Assembly: GCA_016869535.1 (NCBI GenBank)
Contig: VGDX01000004.1
Location: 93,199-157,198, forward strand
Origin: Alphaproteobacteria bacterium
Lineage (GTDB): Bacteria; Pseudomonadota; Alphaproteobacteria; Rhizobiales; Methyloligellaceae
Direction of reading: 5' to 3'
DNA length: 64,000 bases
Positions 47,268 to 58,468 of this stretch are shown here, piece after piece (the stretch's first letter is position 1; every line of letters starts with the position of its first letter). The notes beneath the pieces were generated by a model, which saw nothing but the letters and a program-made list of their open reading frames with translations, had not been told where the DNA came from and made no database searches. The position numbers and the translations under genes were made by a program.

Positions 47268-48233
47268 TTCTCGGCCGCAGAGGCGCCGAAGCCGACTGAC
47301 AGCGGAGCTCCCGGCGCCGGCGGCGGGGTGCCCGTACCGAGCGGGATCGAGTCGTTCGGGACCAGAGCAGGTGCGGGGCTTGGCAATGTTTCCGCTTGGC
47401 TTGTGACCGGCGTGGCCAGAGTTTCTTCGGTCTTGGCCTTGGCGATGGCGGCAGCCCGCTTGTCGCCGCCGAGACGCGGCAAGAGAGCCTCGGCCTTGAC
47501 GCGGACAGCGTTGTCCGCACCGGCAAATGTCTGCTCACAGAGTTCCGTGATCCAGGCCTGGTCGCGGCCGCCTTTGGCATTTTCTTGCGCGAGCATCAGC
47601 AGCGCGAGCCCCCGCGCCCGATTGACACGGACCTCCTCGCCTCGCCACAGCAGCTCACCAAGGATCGCCTGCGAGGCCGCATGCTGTTTCTTGGCGGAGA
47701 TGGCCAGCCAATTGATGGCGAGGGTCGGATTCTTCTCCACGCCTTTGCCTTCGAGGTAAAGGCTGGCGAGCAAATATTGCGCCTCGACATTGCCGAAATA
47801 GCTGGCGGCGTGGCGCAATAGGCTCGCGGCATAGGCCGGGTCCGAGGCGAGCGGCATGGCCTTAATGCCGTCGAGATAATATTGGCCGAGCGACACGAAG
47901 GCCTCACCCACATATTTCGCTACGGGGCTCGACGGATTGATCTCAGCCTGCTGACTGGCGATCTGCCGGTAATAGTAGAAAGCCTTGGCGTCGTCCTTGG
48001 GCACCTCGCGGCCGGAGGCATAGAGGCGCGCGAGTTTGAGTTGCGCACCGAGCACGTCATGCGTCGCCGCATATTCCAGCGCCGGAAGCGCGACATCCAA
48101 ACGCGAGTTCTTGAGCGCCTCGTTGCCCTGGCGATAGGCCTCGGTGGCCGAGGCATAGGGCGTCGCTTGGTCCTCGGCGACAGCCGCGGGAGAAAAGATC
48201 AAGAGCGCCGCAAAAGCGCCGGTCATTGTACGC

Positions 48234-48247
<14 letters not shown>
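47264..48247 (-). CDS. ExoR-like periplasmic Sel1-repeat protein
   Basis: 327 residues with a signal peptide ([20 protein letters not shown] region). Sel1/TPR repeats run through about 45-250: [60 protein letters not shown] [14 protein letters not shown], and [20 protein letters not shown]. These match the pattern of ExoR, the periplasmic inhibitor of the ExoS/ChvI two-component system in rhizobia. A Pro/Thr-rich tail of 60 residues is extra. No exoS or chvI is in the window. Start overlaps ilvD by 14 bases. Confidence 0.72.
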
Positions 48248-49958
<1,711 letters not shown>

Positions 49959-50318
49959 CGGCAAAATGTCCGGCTGAGCTTTGCAAGAAAACGGCGGCGC
50001 GCTCGCCACCGCAACTTATCGCCTCAGCCGGTCGCTCCCTGGCCCGCCCCCCTCGCTTGACTCATGCGAGTTGTCTTCCGGCCGTCGACCCTCGAATAAA
50101 GGCCGATGTCCCAAAGTTTTATGGCGCAAACGAGGCGTAAATACCTCACTCTGTTGTATTTTAGATACAAGCGCCAAGATTTTGGATGAACTTGTGGAGC
50201 CCTGTTCTTAGTTCCCCTAGCCCTATCCCGCGCGGCAATTCGGCAGTCCGCTAGCTTGGCCTTCCCGTCATAATACTGTCATATGCGGTGGCCGCAGCCA
50301 GGCGGCAGGGAGGGCCGC
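49959..50318. other. Divergent promoter region with a 17-base palindrome
   Basis: 360 bases between ilvD and the tandem membrane genes. TTGTAT-N5-ATACAA at 50154-50170 is a perfect inverted repeat and could be an operator, or a -35/-10-like element. A ribosome-binding AGGGAGGG lies just before 50319. No small gene is supported here. Confidence 0.4.
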
Positions 50319-51139
50319 ATGGAACGATCACCGCGCACGAAGAACCCTAATCGGCACCCCCGGCCAAACGCCGTAAAGTCGGGCGCCCCCTCCCTCTTCC
50401 CGATCCGAAGATCAAAGGCCCCTATCGCCCATTCACGTCCGATCCCGGCTGGGACGAGGCCTGGTGGTGGCTCGGCATCCCCGTGCTGGTGGCGATCTTC
50501 ACCTTCGTGAGCTACCGCGTGAGCACCGTCTGGTACGATCTCTGGGTCACCCGATTAGGCATCGGTTTCCTGGAGCTTTCCCAGTTCACCATGATGGTGA
50601 TCGGGCTCGCTATCGCTATACAGCTTCTGTTTGATCCGTTCGTGCGCCGTCGCCCACTCGTGTTGTTCGTCACAGCGCTCGCTGCCCTGAGCTGCCTCTA
50701 TATCGCCGGTGAGGAGGTGGGCTGGGGCCAGCACATTTTCTACTGGGAAACCGGCGGAACCATCACCGGTGTGAACAAAAGCGGCGAGTTCGGCGTCCAC
50801 AACGCCTATGAGAGCTTCGAAAAGGTGCCCCGTGCCATACTGCAAATCGGCGTGGTCGTAGGCGGCTTGTTGGTACCGGCATTGTGCGCGGTCGTGCCGC
50901 GTCTGCGCGCAAGCCGGCTCGCTTTGTTTCTGCCAAGCGCTATTCTCGTGCCGGGAGCGCTCGGCATGGTTCTATTCAAGCTGGTCGAATATCTGGGCAA
51001 GACCAATACCGTTCAGTTGGCGGGACGGCCGAGTGAGGCAGTTGAATTCTATCTTTACTTTTTTATCCTGGCCTATCTGATCGTATTCGAGCGCCGTATC
51101 ACCGAACTCGAGACCGACCGAGCCGGCGCGCAGAGCTAA
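50319..51139 (+). pseudogene. Unknown membrane protein (first of a tandem pair), frameshifted near its start
   Basis: An ATG at 50319 with AGGGAGGG ahead opens MERSPRTKNPNRHPRPNAVK; the frame that matches its neighbour begins at PDPKIKGPYRPFTSDPGWDE. The join needs a +2 (or -1) shift in the CTCTT run near 50394-50398. The downstream part (to 51139) has five membrane helices, LYIAGEEVGWGQHIFYWETG and a C-terminal YLIVFERRITELE. It is a close paralogue of the next gene. Without the shift, translation could start only at GTG 50483, losing the conserved front. Confidence 0.65.
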
Positions 51140-51148
51140 CATCAGACG

Positions 51149-51925
51149 ATGGCAAGGATGGACAGTACCCAGGACGCGCGCGCGCCGCATCTTCCGGATC
51201 CCAAACGGGTGCAAGGCCCCTACCGGCCTTTCGCCTCGGACCCAGGCTGGGACGAAGCGTGGTGGTGGCTCGGCGTTCCCCTCGTCATGGCGATTTTCAT
51301 CCTCGTGACGGCGCAGCTCACGCCGGACTTCTACATGAAATGGATATTGCCGGAGGGCTACGGCTTTCTGGAGTTCGGCCATTTCTTCATACCGCTTGCG
51401 GCGGCGATCATCGCCTTCAGGCTCCTGTTCAAGCCGTTCGTGCGCGCGCGGCCCCTCACCTTCGCCTTCCTGCTGCTCGCCGGACTAGGGTGCCTCTACA
51501 TAGCCGGCGAGGAGCACAGCTGGGGACAGCATTTCTTCTATTGGAACACCCCGGAATATTGGGCCGAGGTCAACCGGCAGGCAGAAACCAACCTGCATAA
51601 CGTGCATGAGTGGTTCAATCATCAGCCCCGCGCGGTGATACAGGCCGGGATTTTCGTCGGCGGCCTGTTGGTGCCGCTGGCCGCATGGTTTTTCCCCATC
51701 GTGCGGCGCAATCGCTGGTCGCTGTTCCTGCCCGCCGCGGCACTGGTGCCGACCGCGCTCGGCTGGCTCCTGTTCCGAAGCGTGAGCCAATTGAACAAGG
51801 ACTATGGCATCGCCCTGGTGCATCGCCCGAGCGAGAGCGTCGAGACGTTCATGTATCTGTTCCTGCTGTTCTACATGATCGTGTTCGCCCGCCGCATCGC
51901 CGAACTCGAGGCGGAAGAGCGTTAG
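51149..51925 (+). CDS. Unknown membrane protein (second of a tandem pair)
   Basis: 258 residues. The soluble front RVQGPYRPFASDPGWDEAWW leads into membrane helices at about 52-70, 85-105, 112-132, 165-190 and 195-215. Conserved between the two paralogues: PYRPFxSDPGWDEAWWWLG, CLYIAGEExxWGQHxFYW, GGLLVP, RPSE(S/A)VExxxY and F(A/E)RRI(A/T)ELE. Glu, His and Trp in the GEExxWGQH motif are unusual inside a membrane and could be functional. No known family is recognised. Overlaps the valS stop by 4 bases on the other strand. Confidence 0.7.
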   Translation: MARMDSTQDARAPHLPDPKRVQGPYRPFASDPGWDEAWWWLGVPLVMAIFILVTAQLTPDFYMKWILPEGYGFLEFGHFFIPLAAAIIAFRLLFKPFVRARPLTFAFLLLAGLGCLYIAGEEHSWGQHFFYWNTPEYWAEVNRQAETNLHNVHEWFNHQPRAVIQAGIFVGGLLVPLAAWFFPIVRRNRWSLFLPAAALVPTALGWLLFRSVSQLNKDYGIALVHRPSESVETFMYLFLLFYMIVFARRIAELEAEER

Positions 51926-54654
51926 AGCGCGGCTTCGAGGCGTTTCAGCGCCTGTTCGAGCTTGGCGGCGGTGGCTTCGGCTTCGCTCTTACGCTCGCGC
52001 TGCTCCTCGACCACGTGCTCAGGCGCGCGCGAGACGAATTTTTCGTTGGCGAGCTTGGCATCGAGCTGCGCGATCTCCGAGCCGACCTTATCGATCTCTC
52101 GCTTCAATCGTTTCGACTCCACGTCGATGTCGATGATGCCGGCAAGCGGCAGGGCCAGCGTCGCTTCGTCGAGCACGATCTGCACGGCGCCGGCTTGCGG
52201 CCTACCCAATTCCAGCGTGTCGATCCGGGCGAGCCCCTTGATGGTCTGCTCGTGGCGGGCGACACGCGCCTTGGTCCCCTCGTTGGCGAAGGCAATGACC
52301 AGCGGCACCTTGGCGCCGGCCGGCACATTCATCTCGGCGCGCACCGAGCGCACCTCGGTGATGAGCCGGATCAGCCAGCCGATCTCGGCGTCGGCTTCCG
52401 GATTTTGCAGGTGGCGCGGCTCGGGCCAGGCGGTGAGCATCAGGAGGCTCGTGCGTCCCTTCCCCTTCGGTGCGCGCTTCGCCCACAGCTCCTCGGTGAC
52501 GAAAGGCATGAACGGGTGCAGCATCTTGAGCGCCTCGTCGATCACAAAGGCAGCCATGGCGCGGGTCTCGGCCGCCGCGTCCTTGTCGTCGCCGGTGAGG
52601 ATCGGCTTGATCAGCTCGAGATACCAGTCGCAGTAAATATGCCAGATGAAATGGTAGATGGCGGATGCCGCCTCATTGAAACGGAAGGCTTGCAAACCCT
52701 CGGTGACGGAAGCGAGCGTGCGTTCGGTTTCGCTGGCGATCCAGCGATTGACGGTGACGCGCGCCCCGGCCGGGTCGAAGCCCTCGACCGGTGCACATTC
52801 ATGAATCTCGGTGAAGCGCGCCGCGTTCCACAGCTTAGTGGCGAAGTTGCGATAGCCCTCGACGCGCGCCGTGCTTAGCTTGATGTCGCGCCCCTGCGAC
52901 GCCATGGCGGTAAGCGTGAAGCGCAACGCATCGGCGCCGTATGTGCCGATCAGGTCAAGGGGATCGATGACGTTCCCCTTCGACTTCGACATTTTCTGGC
53001 CCTTCTCGTCGCGGACCAGCGCATGGATATAGACGTCGCGGAACGGTACCTCCTCCATGAAATGCAGGCCCAGCATCATCATGCGCGCGATCCAGAAGAA
53101 GATGATGTCGAAGCCGGTGATGAGCACGTCGGTGGGATAATAGCGGGCGAGCTCCGGCGTCTTGTCCGGCCAGCCAAGCGTAGAGAACGGCCACAGCGCC
53201 GAGGAGAACCAGGTGTCGAGCACATCCTCGTCGCGCTTCAGCGTGACGTCCTTGCCGTAATGCCCCTTGGCTTGCGTACGCGCAGCCGCCTCGTCCTCGG
53301 CGACGAACACCTTGCCGTCGGGCCCATACCAGGCCGGGATCTGATGACCCCACCACAGCTGGCGCGAAATGCACCAGGGCTGGATGTTCTCCATCCAGTG
53401 GAAATAGGTGGTCTCCCAGTTCTTGGGCACGAAGGTGGTGCGCCCGCGTTTCACCGCGTCGATGGCGGGCTTGGCGAGGGTGGCGGCATCGACATACCAC
53501 TGGTCGGTAAGGAAGGGTTCGATCACCGCATTCGAGCGGTCGCCATGCGGCACGGGATGGACGTGCGGCTCGATCTTCTCCATCAGCCCCTGCGCCTCGA
53601 GCTGATGCACGATCAGCTTGCGCGCGGCGAAACGGAACACGCCGTGCAATTCCTGAATCGTATGAGTCAGCTGCGGCGTCTGCTCGATATTTTTGGTGAA
53701 GTCCGCATTGCCGTCGAGCACGAGCCGGGCATCCGGACCGAGCACGTTGATCATGGGCAGGCCGTGCCGCTTGCCGACCTCGAAATCGTTGAAGTCGTGC
53801 GCCGGGGTGATCTTCACCGCGCCAGAGCCCTTCTCCGGGTCGGAATATTCGTCGGCGATGATAGGAATGCGGCGGCCGACCAGCGGCAGGATCACGTGCT
53901 TGCCCACAAGATGCTTGTAGCGCTCATCGTCCGGGTGAACCGCAACGGCGGTGTCGCCGAGCATGGTCTCGGGCCGCGTGGTGGCGACGACGATATAGGT
54001 CGATGGGTCGGCGGGATCGAACTTGGTTCCCTCGATCGGGTAGCGCAGATGCCAGAGATGCCCTTTGCTCTCGATCTGCTCGACTTCGAGATCAGAGATG
54101 GCGGTATGCAGTTCGGGGTCCCAGTTGACCAGGCGCTTGTCTTTATAGATCAGCCCTTCACGGTGGAGATCGACGAACACCTTGCGCACCGCTCGGGACA
54201 GTCCGTCGTCCATGGTGAAGCGCAGGCGTGACCAGTCGCAGGAACAGCCGAGCCGCTTGAGCTGGCCGACAATGGTGTTGCCCGACTCCTCCTTCCATTG
54301 CCAGACGCGCTTGATGAACTTGTCGCGGCCGAGCGCGCGGCGGTTCGGCTCCTGCCGCTCCATCAACTGGCGTTCGACAACCATCTGCGTGGCGATGCCG
54401 GCATGATCGGTGCCGGGCTGCCACAGCACGTCACGGCCGCGCATGCGTTCGAAACGCACCAGCACATCTTGCAGCGTGTTGTTGAGGGCGTGCCCCATAT
54501 GGAGCGAGCCGGTGACGTTCGGCGGCGGAATGACGATGGCAAAGGGCCGCGCCTGGAGGCGATCGGCACGCCCCGCGGCGAACGCATCCGCGCTCTCCCA
54601 GTGGCGATAGATTTCACCTTCGATGGTTTGCGGCTGATAGGTTTTGTCGAGCAT
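51922..54654 (-). CDS. valS: Valyl-tRNA synthetase
   Basis: Class I synthetase, 910 residues. Signature HIGH is PPPNVTGSLHMGHALNNTLQ near residue 45; editing domain PLVGRRIPIIADEYSDPEKG and GTDHAGIATQ follow; KMSKS is KGQKMSKSKGNVIDPLDLIG near 555. A C-terminal coiled coil (last 70 residues, DIDVESKRLKREIDKVGSEI) grips the tRNA. Leftward, in the conserved order tolC-popZ-valS. Confidence 0.98.
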   Translation of the reverse strand: MLDKTYQPQTIEGEIYRHWESADAFAAGRADRLQARPFAIVIPPPNVTGSLHMGHALNNTLQDVLVRFERMRGRDVLWQPGTDHAGIATQMVVERQLMERQEPNRRALGRDKFIKRVWQWKEESGNTIVGQLKRLGCSCDWSRLRFTMDDGLSRAVRKVFVDLHREGLIYKDKRLVNWDPELHTAISDLEVEQIESKGHLWHLRYPIEGTKFDPADPSTYIVVATTRPETMLGDTAVAVHPDDERYKHLVGKHVILPLVGRRIPIIADEYSDPEKGSGAVKITPAHDFNDFEVGKRHGLPMINVLGPDARLVLDGNADFTKNIEQTPQLTHTIQELHGVFRFAARKLIVHQLEAQGLMEKIEPHVHPVPHGDRSNAVIEPFLTDQWYVDAATLAKPAIDAVKRGRTTFVPKNWETTYFHWMENIQPWCISRQLWWGHQIPAWYGPDGKVFVAEDEAAARTQAKGHYGKDVTLKRDEDVLDTWFSSALWPFSTLGWPDKTPELARYYPTDVLITGFDIIFFWIARMMMLGLHFMEEVPFRDVYIHALVRDEKGQKMSKSKGNVIDPLDLIGTYGADALRFTLTAMASQGRDIKLSTARVEGYRNFATKLWNAARFTEIHECAPVEGFDPAGARVTVNRWIASETERTLASVTEGLQAFRFNEAASAIYHFIWHIYCDWYLELIKPILTGDDKDAAAETRAMAAFVIDEALKMLHPFMPFVTEELWAKRAPKGKGRTSLLMLTAWPEPRHLQNPEADAEIGWLIRLITEVRSVRAEMNVPAGAKVPLVIAFANEGTKARVARHEQTIKGLARIDTLELGRPQAGAVQIVLDEATLALPLAGIIDIDVESKRLKREIDKVGSEIAQLDAKLANEKFVSRAPEHVVEEQRERKSEAEATAAKLEQALKRLEAAL

Positions 54655-54725
54655 GGGAGCGGAAATGAACGGAGGTCCGCGCGTCCTACGCTCTTGCCTT
54701 TTGTGATGTCAACCTAAGAGCGCCC

Positions 54726-55799
54726 TCAGTCGCGTTGGAACCGCGCCGGGTCGTTCTTGATCTCGTCCTGAAGCACCGCGGTCACCACACGCGACATGTT
54801 CTCGTCGAGCCACTGGCGCAGCATCGGGCGAAGCATGTCCTTGACGCTGTCCTCGAGTGTCTTGGGTGATTCATGGTCGGCTCCCGATCCATTGGACGAC
54901 CGGGCCGCAAGCACCGGTTCCGGTTCCGGCTCGGGTTCCGGCTGGGGTTCGGGCATCCAAGTTGCCGCAGCCTCTGGTTCCTCGGCCTCGGCGTAAACCG
55001 TCTCCTCCTCGATGATGATCGTTTCGACATCGGCCAGCACGAGTTCCGGCTCGGCCTCGGTCTCCAGTTCAGGGATAGGTTCAGGTTCAGGGATCGGCTC
55101 GGGCTCAGGGATTGGCTCGGGCTCAGGAACCGGCTCTGGTTCCGGGACAGGCTCAGGTTCGGGCTCGGTCTGCGCCTGCATTTCTGGCTCCGGTTGGCTT
55201 GTTGCCGGGGTCTCGAGTTCGCTCAACGAGGTTGGCACCTGACCCGCCCGCAAGGCGGCGATGGCCCGCTCCAACGCGGAGGCGGCTTCCTCACTGGCAG
55301 AGCGTTTCAGAAGCTCTGGCATCGCTGGCGCGGGAGCGACTTCCGCGACCGGTATGGGAATGAACGATTGCGTTGACGGTGCTTGTGGTTCGAGTGCCAC
55401 CATGTCCAGGTCGAGAATTTCCAGGGTCGGCTCAGGTGCGGCTTCGTAGAACGCCGCCTCTTCGGCACCGAGATCGAGCGGCTCTTCGTCGGCTAAGATC
55501 TGCGGTTCTTCATCGATAAACTCCAACCCGCCAAGCTCGGCCGTCAAATCGAGGATCTCTTCCTCTTCGACGATCACGGAAACAGGCGCCGATTGGCCAC
55601 CGCTCAGGACGCGTGCAATATCGGTGATGATCTGATTGTCGGCCTCGCCTTCAACTTCCTCCAGAGCCTCGACGACGGGTTGGCTCCGGGGTGAAGGACG
55701 CGGTTCCGCGGCGCTCTGCTCATCCTCCGAGATGATCCGGCGGATGGAGGCGAGTATCTCCTCCATGGTCGGCTCGGGAGCGCGCTCGCTACTGCTCAT
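54726..55799 (-). CDS. popZ: Polar organising protein PopZ (DUF2497)
   Basis: 357 residues. The N-terminal helix [20 protein letters not shown] and the C-terminal helices [20 protein letters not shown] and [16 protein letters not shown] are the hallmarks of PopZ. Between them is an acidic, proline-rich disordered spacer with many EPEP and PEP(I/V) units (about residues 210-250) and another EPEPEPEP run near 308. PopZ forms polar condensates that hold ParB and cell-cycle proteins. The spacer is longer than in Caulobacter. Between valS and tolC. Confidence 0.88.
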   Translation of the reverse strand: MSSSERAPEPTMEEILASIRRIISEDEQSAAEPRPSPRSQPVVEALEEVEGEADNQIITDIARVLSGGQSAPVSVIVEEEEILDLTAELGGLEFIDEEPQILADEEPLDLGAEEAAFYEAAPEPTLEILDLDMVALEPQAPSTQSFIPIPVAEVAPAPAMPELLKRSASEEAASALERAIAALRAGQVPTSLSELETPATSQPEPEMQAQTEPEPEPVPEPEPVPEPEPIPEPEPIPEPEPIPELETEAEPELVLADVETIIIEEETVYAEAEEPEAAATWMPEPQPEPEPEPEPVLAARSSNGSGADHESPKTLEDSVKDMLRPMLRQWLDENMSRVVTAVLQDEIKNDPARFQRD

Positions 55800-55931
55800 A
55801 ACTTAACCTCTTGCCGCCACCCAACGGACGAACCCCTGGGACCGCGTATGTCTAGTTTAACACACCGTTAACGCTCAAGTCTCGATTTGGTTGGCCAGGC
55901 GGGACCCTTGGTTAATGCCCGGCAGCGCCGC

Positions 55932-57368
55932 TCACTCGTCAACAGCCGGAGGCACGGGCGGCCGCAAACCCAGCCATTTGTTCTTGACGATATCATAATG
56001 CTCGATGGGGTCGTAATAAGGCACGGACAGGCCGAGCGTTTGGGCGTCCATCCGGCCGATGGCGGCATAGAGGGAATATTCGGCAACGACCCGGTCGCGT
56101 AGCGCCGAGACGAGACCGATTTGCGAGTTCAACAACTCGCGTTGCGCGTCGAGCACATCGAGTGTGGTGCGCTGCCCGACTTTCTCTTCCTCGCGCACGC
56201 CGGTCAGCGCGATCTTATTGGCGGCAACCGCGGCCTCGGCCGAGGTAATAGCCGGACCCGAGGATTGCAGGATGCCCCAATTGGCGATGATGTCGGCATG
56301 CACGCGCAGCCGCGCATCTTCGACCTGCTTCTTGAGCTGGTTGTTGGTTTCCTTGGCCTGGCGTATTCGGGCCGACACACCGCCACCTTGGTAGAACGGC
56401 ACATTGACGCGTCCCGTCACCGATGTGGTCTCGATCTCGGGCAGCGACGTGCTCTGGTCGAAACGCTTCTCGTATTGCGCTTCCAGAGACACGTTCGGCA
56501 GTAGCTCGCCCATAATCTGCTCGACGGCATAGAGCGAGGCCTCTTCCTGATATACGGAGGCGAGGATGATCGGGTTCTCGCCGTCGCCGAGCGTCATGGC
56601 CTCGTCGAGGCCTCTCGGCAGCAGATTCAGGATCGACGGGGGCGCCACCAGATTCTCCGGGGGATGACCGACGATCTGCTCGTAGGCGGCGCGGCTCGTC
56701 TTGAGGTTGGCCTGAGCGCCGGCGAGGGTTGCAAGCGCCTCGGAGCGGCGGGCTTCCGCCTGAGCAACGTCGGTCCGCGTCACTTCACCGACATCGAAGC
56801 GGTCGCGGGTCGCCTTCAACTGTTCGGTCAGCACCTTAACGTCGTTCTCGCGCAGGCGCACCACGGCCTGATCGCGCACGACATTGACATAGGCGGTGGA
56901 GGCGTCGAGCAGGATGGTTTGCTCGACAATGCGTAGGCTCTCGCGCGCCGACTGCACGATCGACTTGGCCTGGCGGATGGCATTGAGATTCTGGAAGCCC
57001 TCGAATAGCGGCTGCGAAAGCTGGAAGGCATAGCCGTGGGGATGCGTCGTGCCATCGGTGGTGAGGCCGGCCGGCCCGAAATCGATGGCGCCGCCGCCGC
57101 CTCGTCTGCCGGTTGCCCGCTCACTATTCTGATGGACGTAGCTGTAGTCGGCAGTGCCGCCTATGAACGGCCTCAAGCCCGATTTGGCGACGGACACTTC
57201 CTCGTCGATCGCCCTGAGCCTCGCCCGTTCGGCATTGAGAACAGGATTGATCAGGTAAGCGGCAGACATAGCCTGTTCGAGCGTCTCGGCGGCAACCGGA
57301 CGGCAAGGTACAGCAACCGCAAGGAGGGTCACGAAGAGCGCAGCCCTGCCTCCCAGCCGCCATGACAA
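55932..57368 (-). CDS. tolC: TolC-family outer-membrane efflux protein
   Basis: About 478 residues from TTG 57368; the open frame extends to 57458 and no start is well supported, GTG 57416 being another option. The signal peptide is LGGRAALFVTLLAVAVPCRP. The TolC fold has two internal repeats: ETLEQAMSAAYLINPVLNAE at the front, LYEGFQNLNAIRQAKSIVQ-like LFEGFQNLNAIRQAKSIVQS, and VNVVRDQAVVRLRENDVKVL; the second half starts LYAVEQIMGELLPNVSLEAQ. Exit duct for type I secretion and RND pumps. Upstream of popZ in transcription. Confidence 0.9.
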   Translation of the reverse strand: MSWRLGGRAALFVTLLAVAVPCRPVAAETLEQAMSAAYLINPVLNAERARLRAIDEEVSVAKSGLRPFIGGTADYSYVHQNSERATGRRGGGGAIDFGPAGLTTDGTTHPHGYAFQLSQPLFEGFQNLNAIRQAKSIVQSARESLRIVEQTILLDASTAYVNVVRDQAVVRLRENDVKVLTEQLKATRDRFDVGEVTRTDVAQAEARRSEALATLAGAQANLKTSRAAYEQIVGHPPENLVAPPSILNLLPRGLDEAMTLGDGENPIILASVYQEEASLYAVEQIMGELLPNVSLEAQYEKRFDQSTSLPEIETTSVTGRVNVPFYQGGGVSARIRQAKETNNQLKKQVEDARLRVHADIIANWGILQSSGPAITSAEAAVAANKIALTGVREEEKVGQRTTLDVLDAQRELLNSQIGLVSALRDRVVAEYSLYAAIGRMDAQTLGLSVPYYDPIEHYDIVKNKWLGLRPPVPPAVDE

Positions 57369-57540
57369 TGTTGCGCAGGACCCCCCGCGCCTGTCGACGA
57401 CCTCGAGCACTCGCACTCCCCCCGCTGTCAATGGAGCCACCGCGCCCCACTGAGGCAAGAATCACTTGAACAGCTTAAGCATGGACAGGAAAAACGCCAA
57501 GCACTCATAGGGTTGTGACAAAGCACCCCTGGGGACAAGG

Positions 57541-58221
57541 CTAGAAGGTGAAACTCGGCGCGGGCGCGAAGCCCGGAAGCGGAGGCGCGCCCGCATCGAA
57601 ATGCGGCACACCGCTCGCTTCTCCCCTTACCTTCACGAAGCAATAGGCCTTTCCTTGGCGCATATTAGGACCGCGCGTTAGCACGGCGACGAGCCGTCCG
57701 CCCTCTCTCAGCTGCGAGACGAAAGTCTCCGGCACATATTGAACGCTGCCGTTGAGGAAGATGACGTCGTACGGCGCGCCGCGCTCGTGGCCTTGCGATA
57801 GAACGCCTTCGACCCAATCGCAATTGGACAGTCCAAGCTCGCGCAAAGTCCGGCGGGCAATGGTTTCTAATTCGGACTCTGGTTCCAACCCCGTTACGTA
57901 ACGGCTAAGCTGCGCCAGCACCGCGGTCGAATAGCCGGTGGCGCAGCCGACATCGAGGACTTTGTCCTGCGGCTCGACCGCAGCAAGCTGGATCAGCCGC
58001 GCGAGCACCATGGGCGCGAGCAGGAATCGCGCCGGCGCCCCGTCGATGGACGGAAAGACTTCGATCGGCTCGTCGATATAAGCTAGCCCGCGCCAGGCCT
58101 GCGGCACGAAACGTTCGCGCGGCAGCGTCCGCATGATGGAGATAAGGCGCGGATCGGTGACCTCGTTCGGGCGGAGCTGCGACTCCACCATGCTCTCGCG
58201 CTGGCGCTCAAAATCCGCCAT
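57541..58221 (-). CDS. Protein-L-isoaspartate methyltransferase-like protein (second copy)
   Basis: 226 residues. ESMVESQLRPNEVTDPRLIS and TLPRERFVPQAWRGLAYIDE precede the SAM motif VLDVGCATGYSTAVLAQLSR near residue 92; FLNGSVQYVPETFVSQLREG resembles the PIMT end of the fold. The TISQP-type motif of true PIMT is replaced by FLLAPMVLARLIQLAAVEPQ. It is a divergent relative of pcm; repair activity on isoaspartate is likely but not certain. Conserved beside tolC in Hyphomicrobiales. Lies 173 bases left of the tRNA-Cys-facing region. Confidence 0.85.
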   Translation of the reverse strand: MADFERQRESMVESQLRPNEVTDPRLISIMRTLPRERFVPQAWRGLAYIDEPIEVFPSIDGAPARFLLAPMVLARLIQLAAVEPQDKVLDVGCATGYSTAVLAQLSRYVTGLEPESELETIARRTLRELGLSNCDWVEGVLSQGHERGAPYDVIFLNGSVQYVPETFVSQLREGGRLVAVLTRGPNMRQGKAYCFVKVRGEASGVPHFDAGAPPLPGFAPAPSFTF

Positions 58222-58341
58222 GAAACCCCTCTTCCGTACAGGCTAGACCTAGCGGTTTCCCGTGAACCCCTCAATGCAGCCCGGACTGGCCTTGTCTAAC
58301 GTATTGACATAAGAGGGGGTGGATCACCTAGTTAGACATAA

Positions 58342-58415
58342 GGCCACGTGGCGGAGTGGTTACGCAGCGGACTGCAAATCCGTGCACACCGGTTCGATTC
58401 CGGTCGTGGCCTCCA
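58342..58415 (+). tRNA. tRNA-Cys (anticodon GCA)
   Basis: Acceptor stem GGCCACG pairs with CGTGGCC, discriminator T and encoded CCA follow. D-arm TGGCGGAGTGGTTACGCA, anticodon loop CTGCAAA with anticodon GCA, and T-arm CCGGTTCGATTCCGG fold correctly. An integrase gene lies 53 bases downstream, so its 3-prime end is the probable attachment site of the element to the right. Confidence 0.97.
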
Positions 58416-58468
58416 ATACTTAGCTCGCATCGGGCTCTCCGTTTTGCATGCCGTTTTGCAAAATCCGT

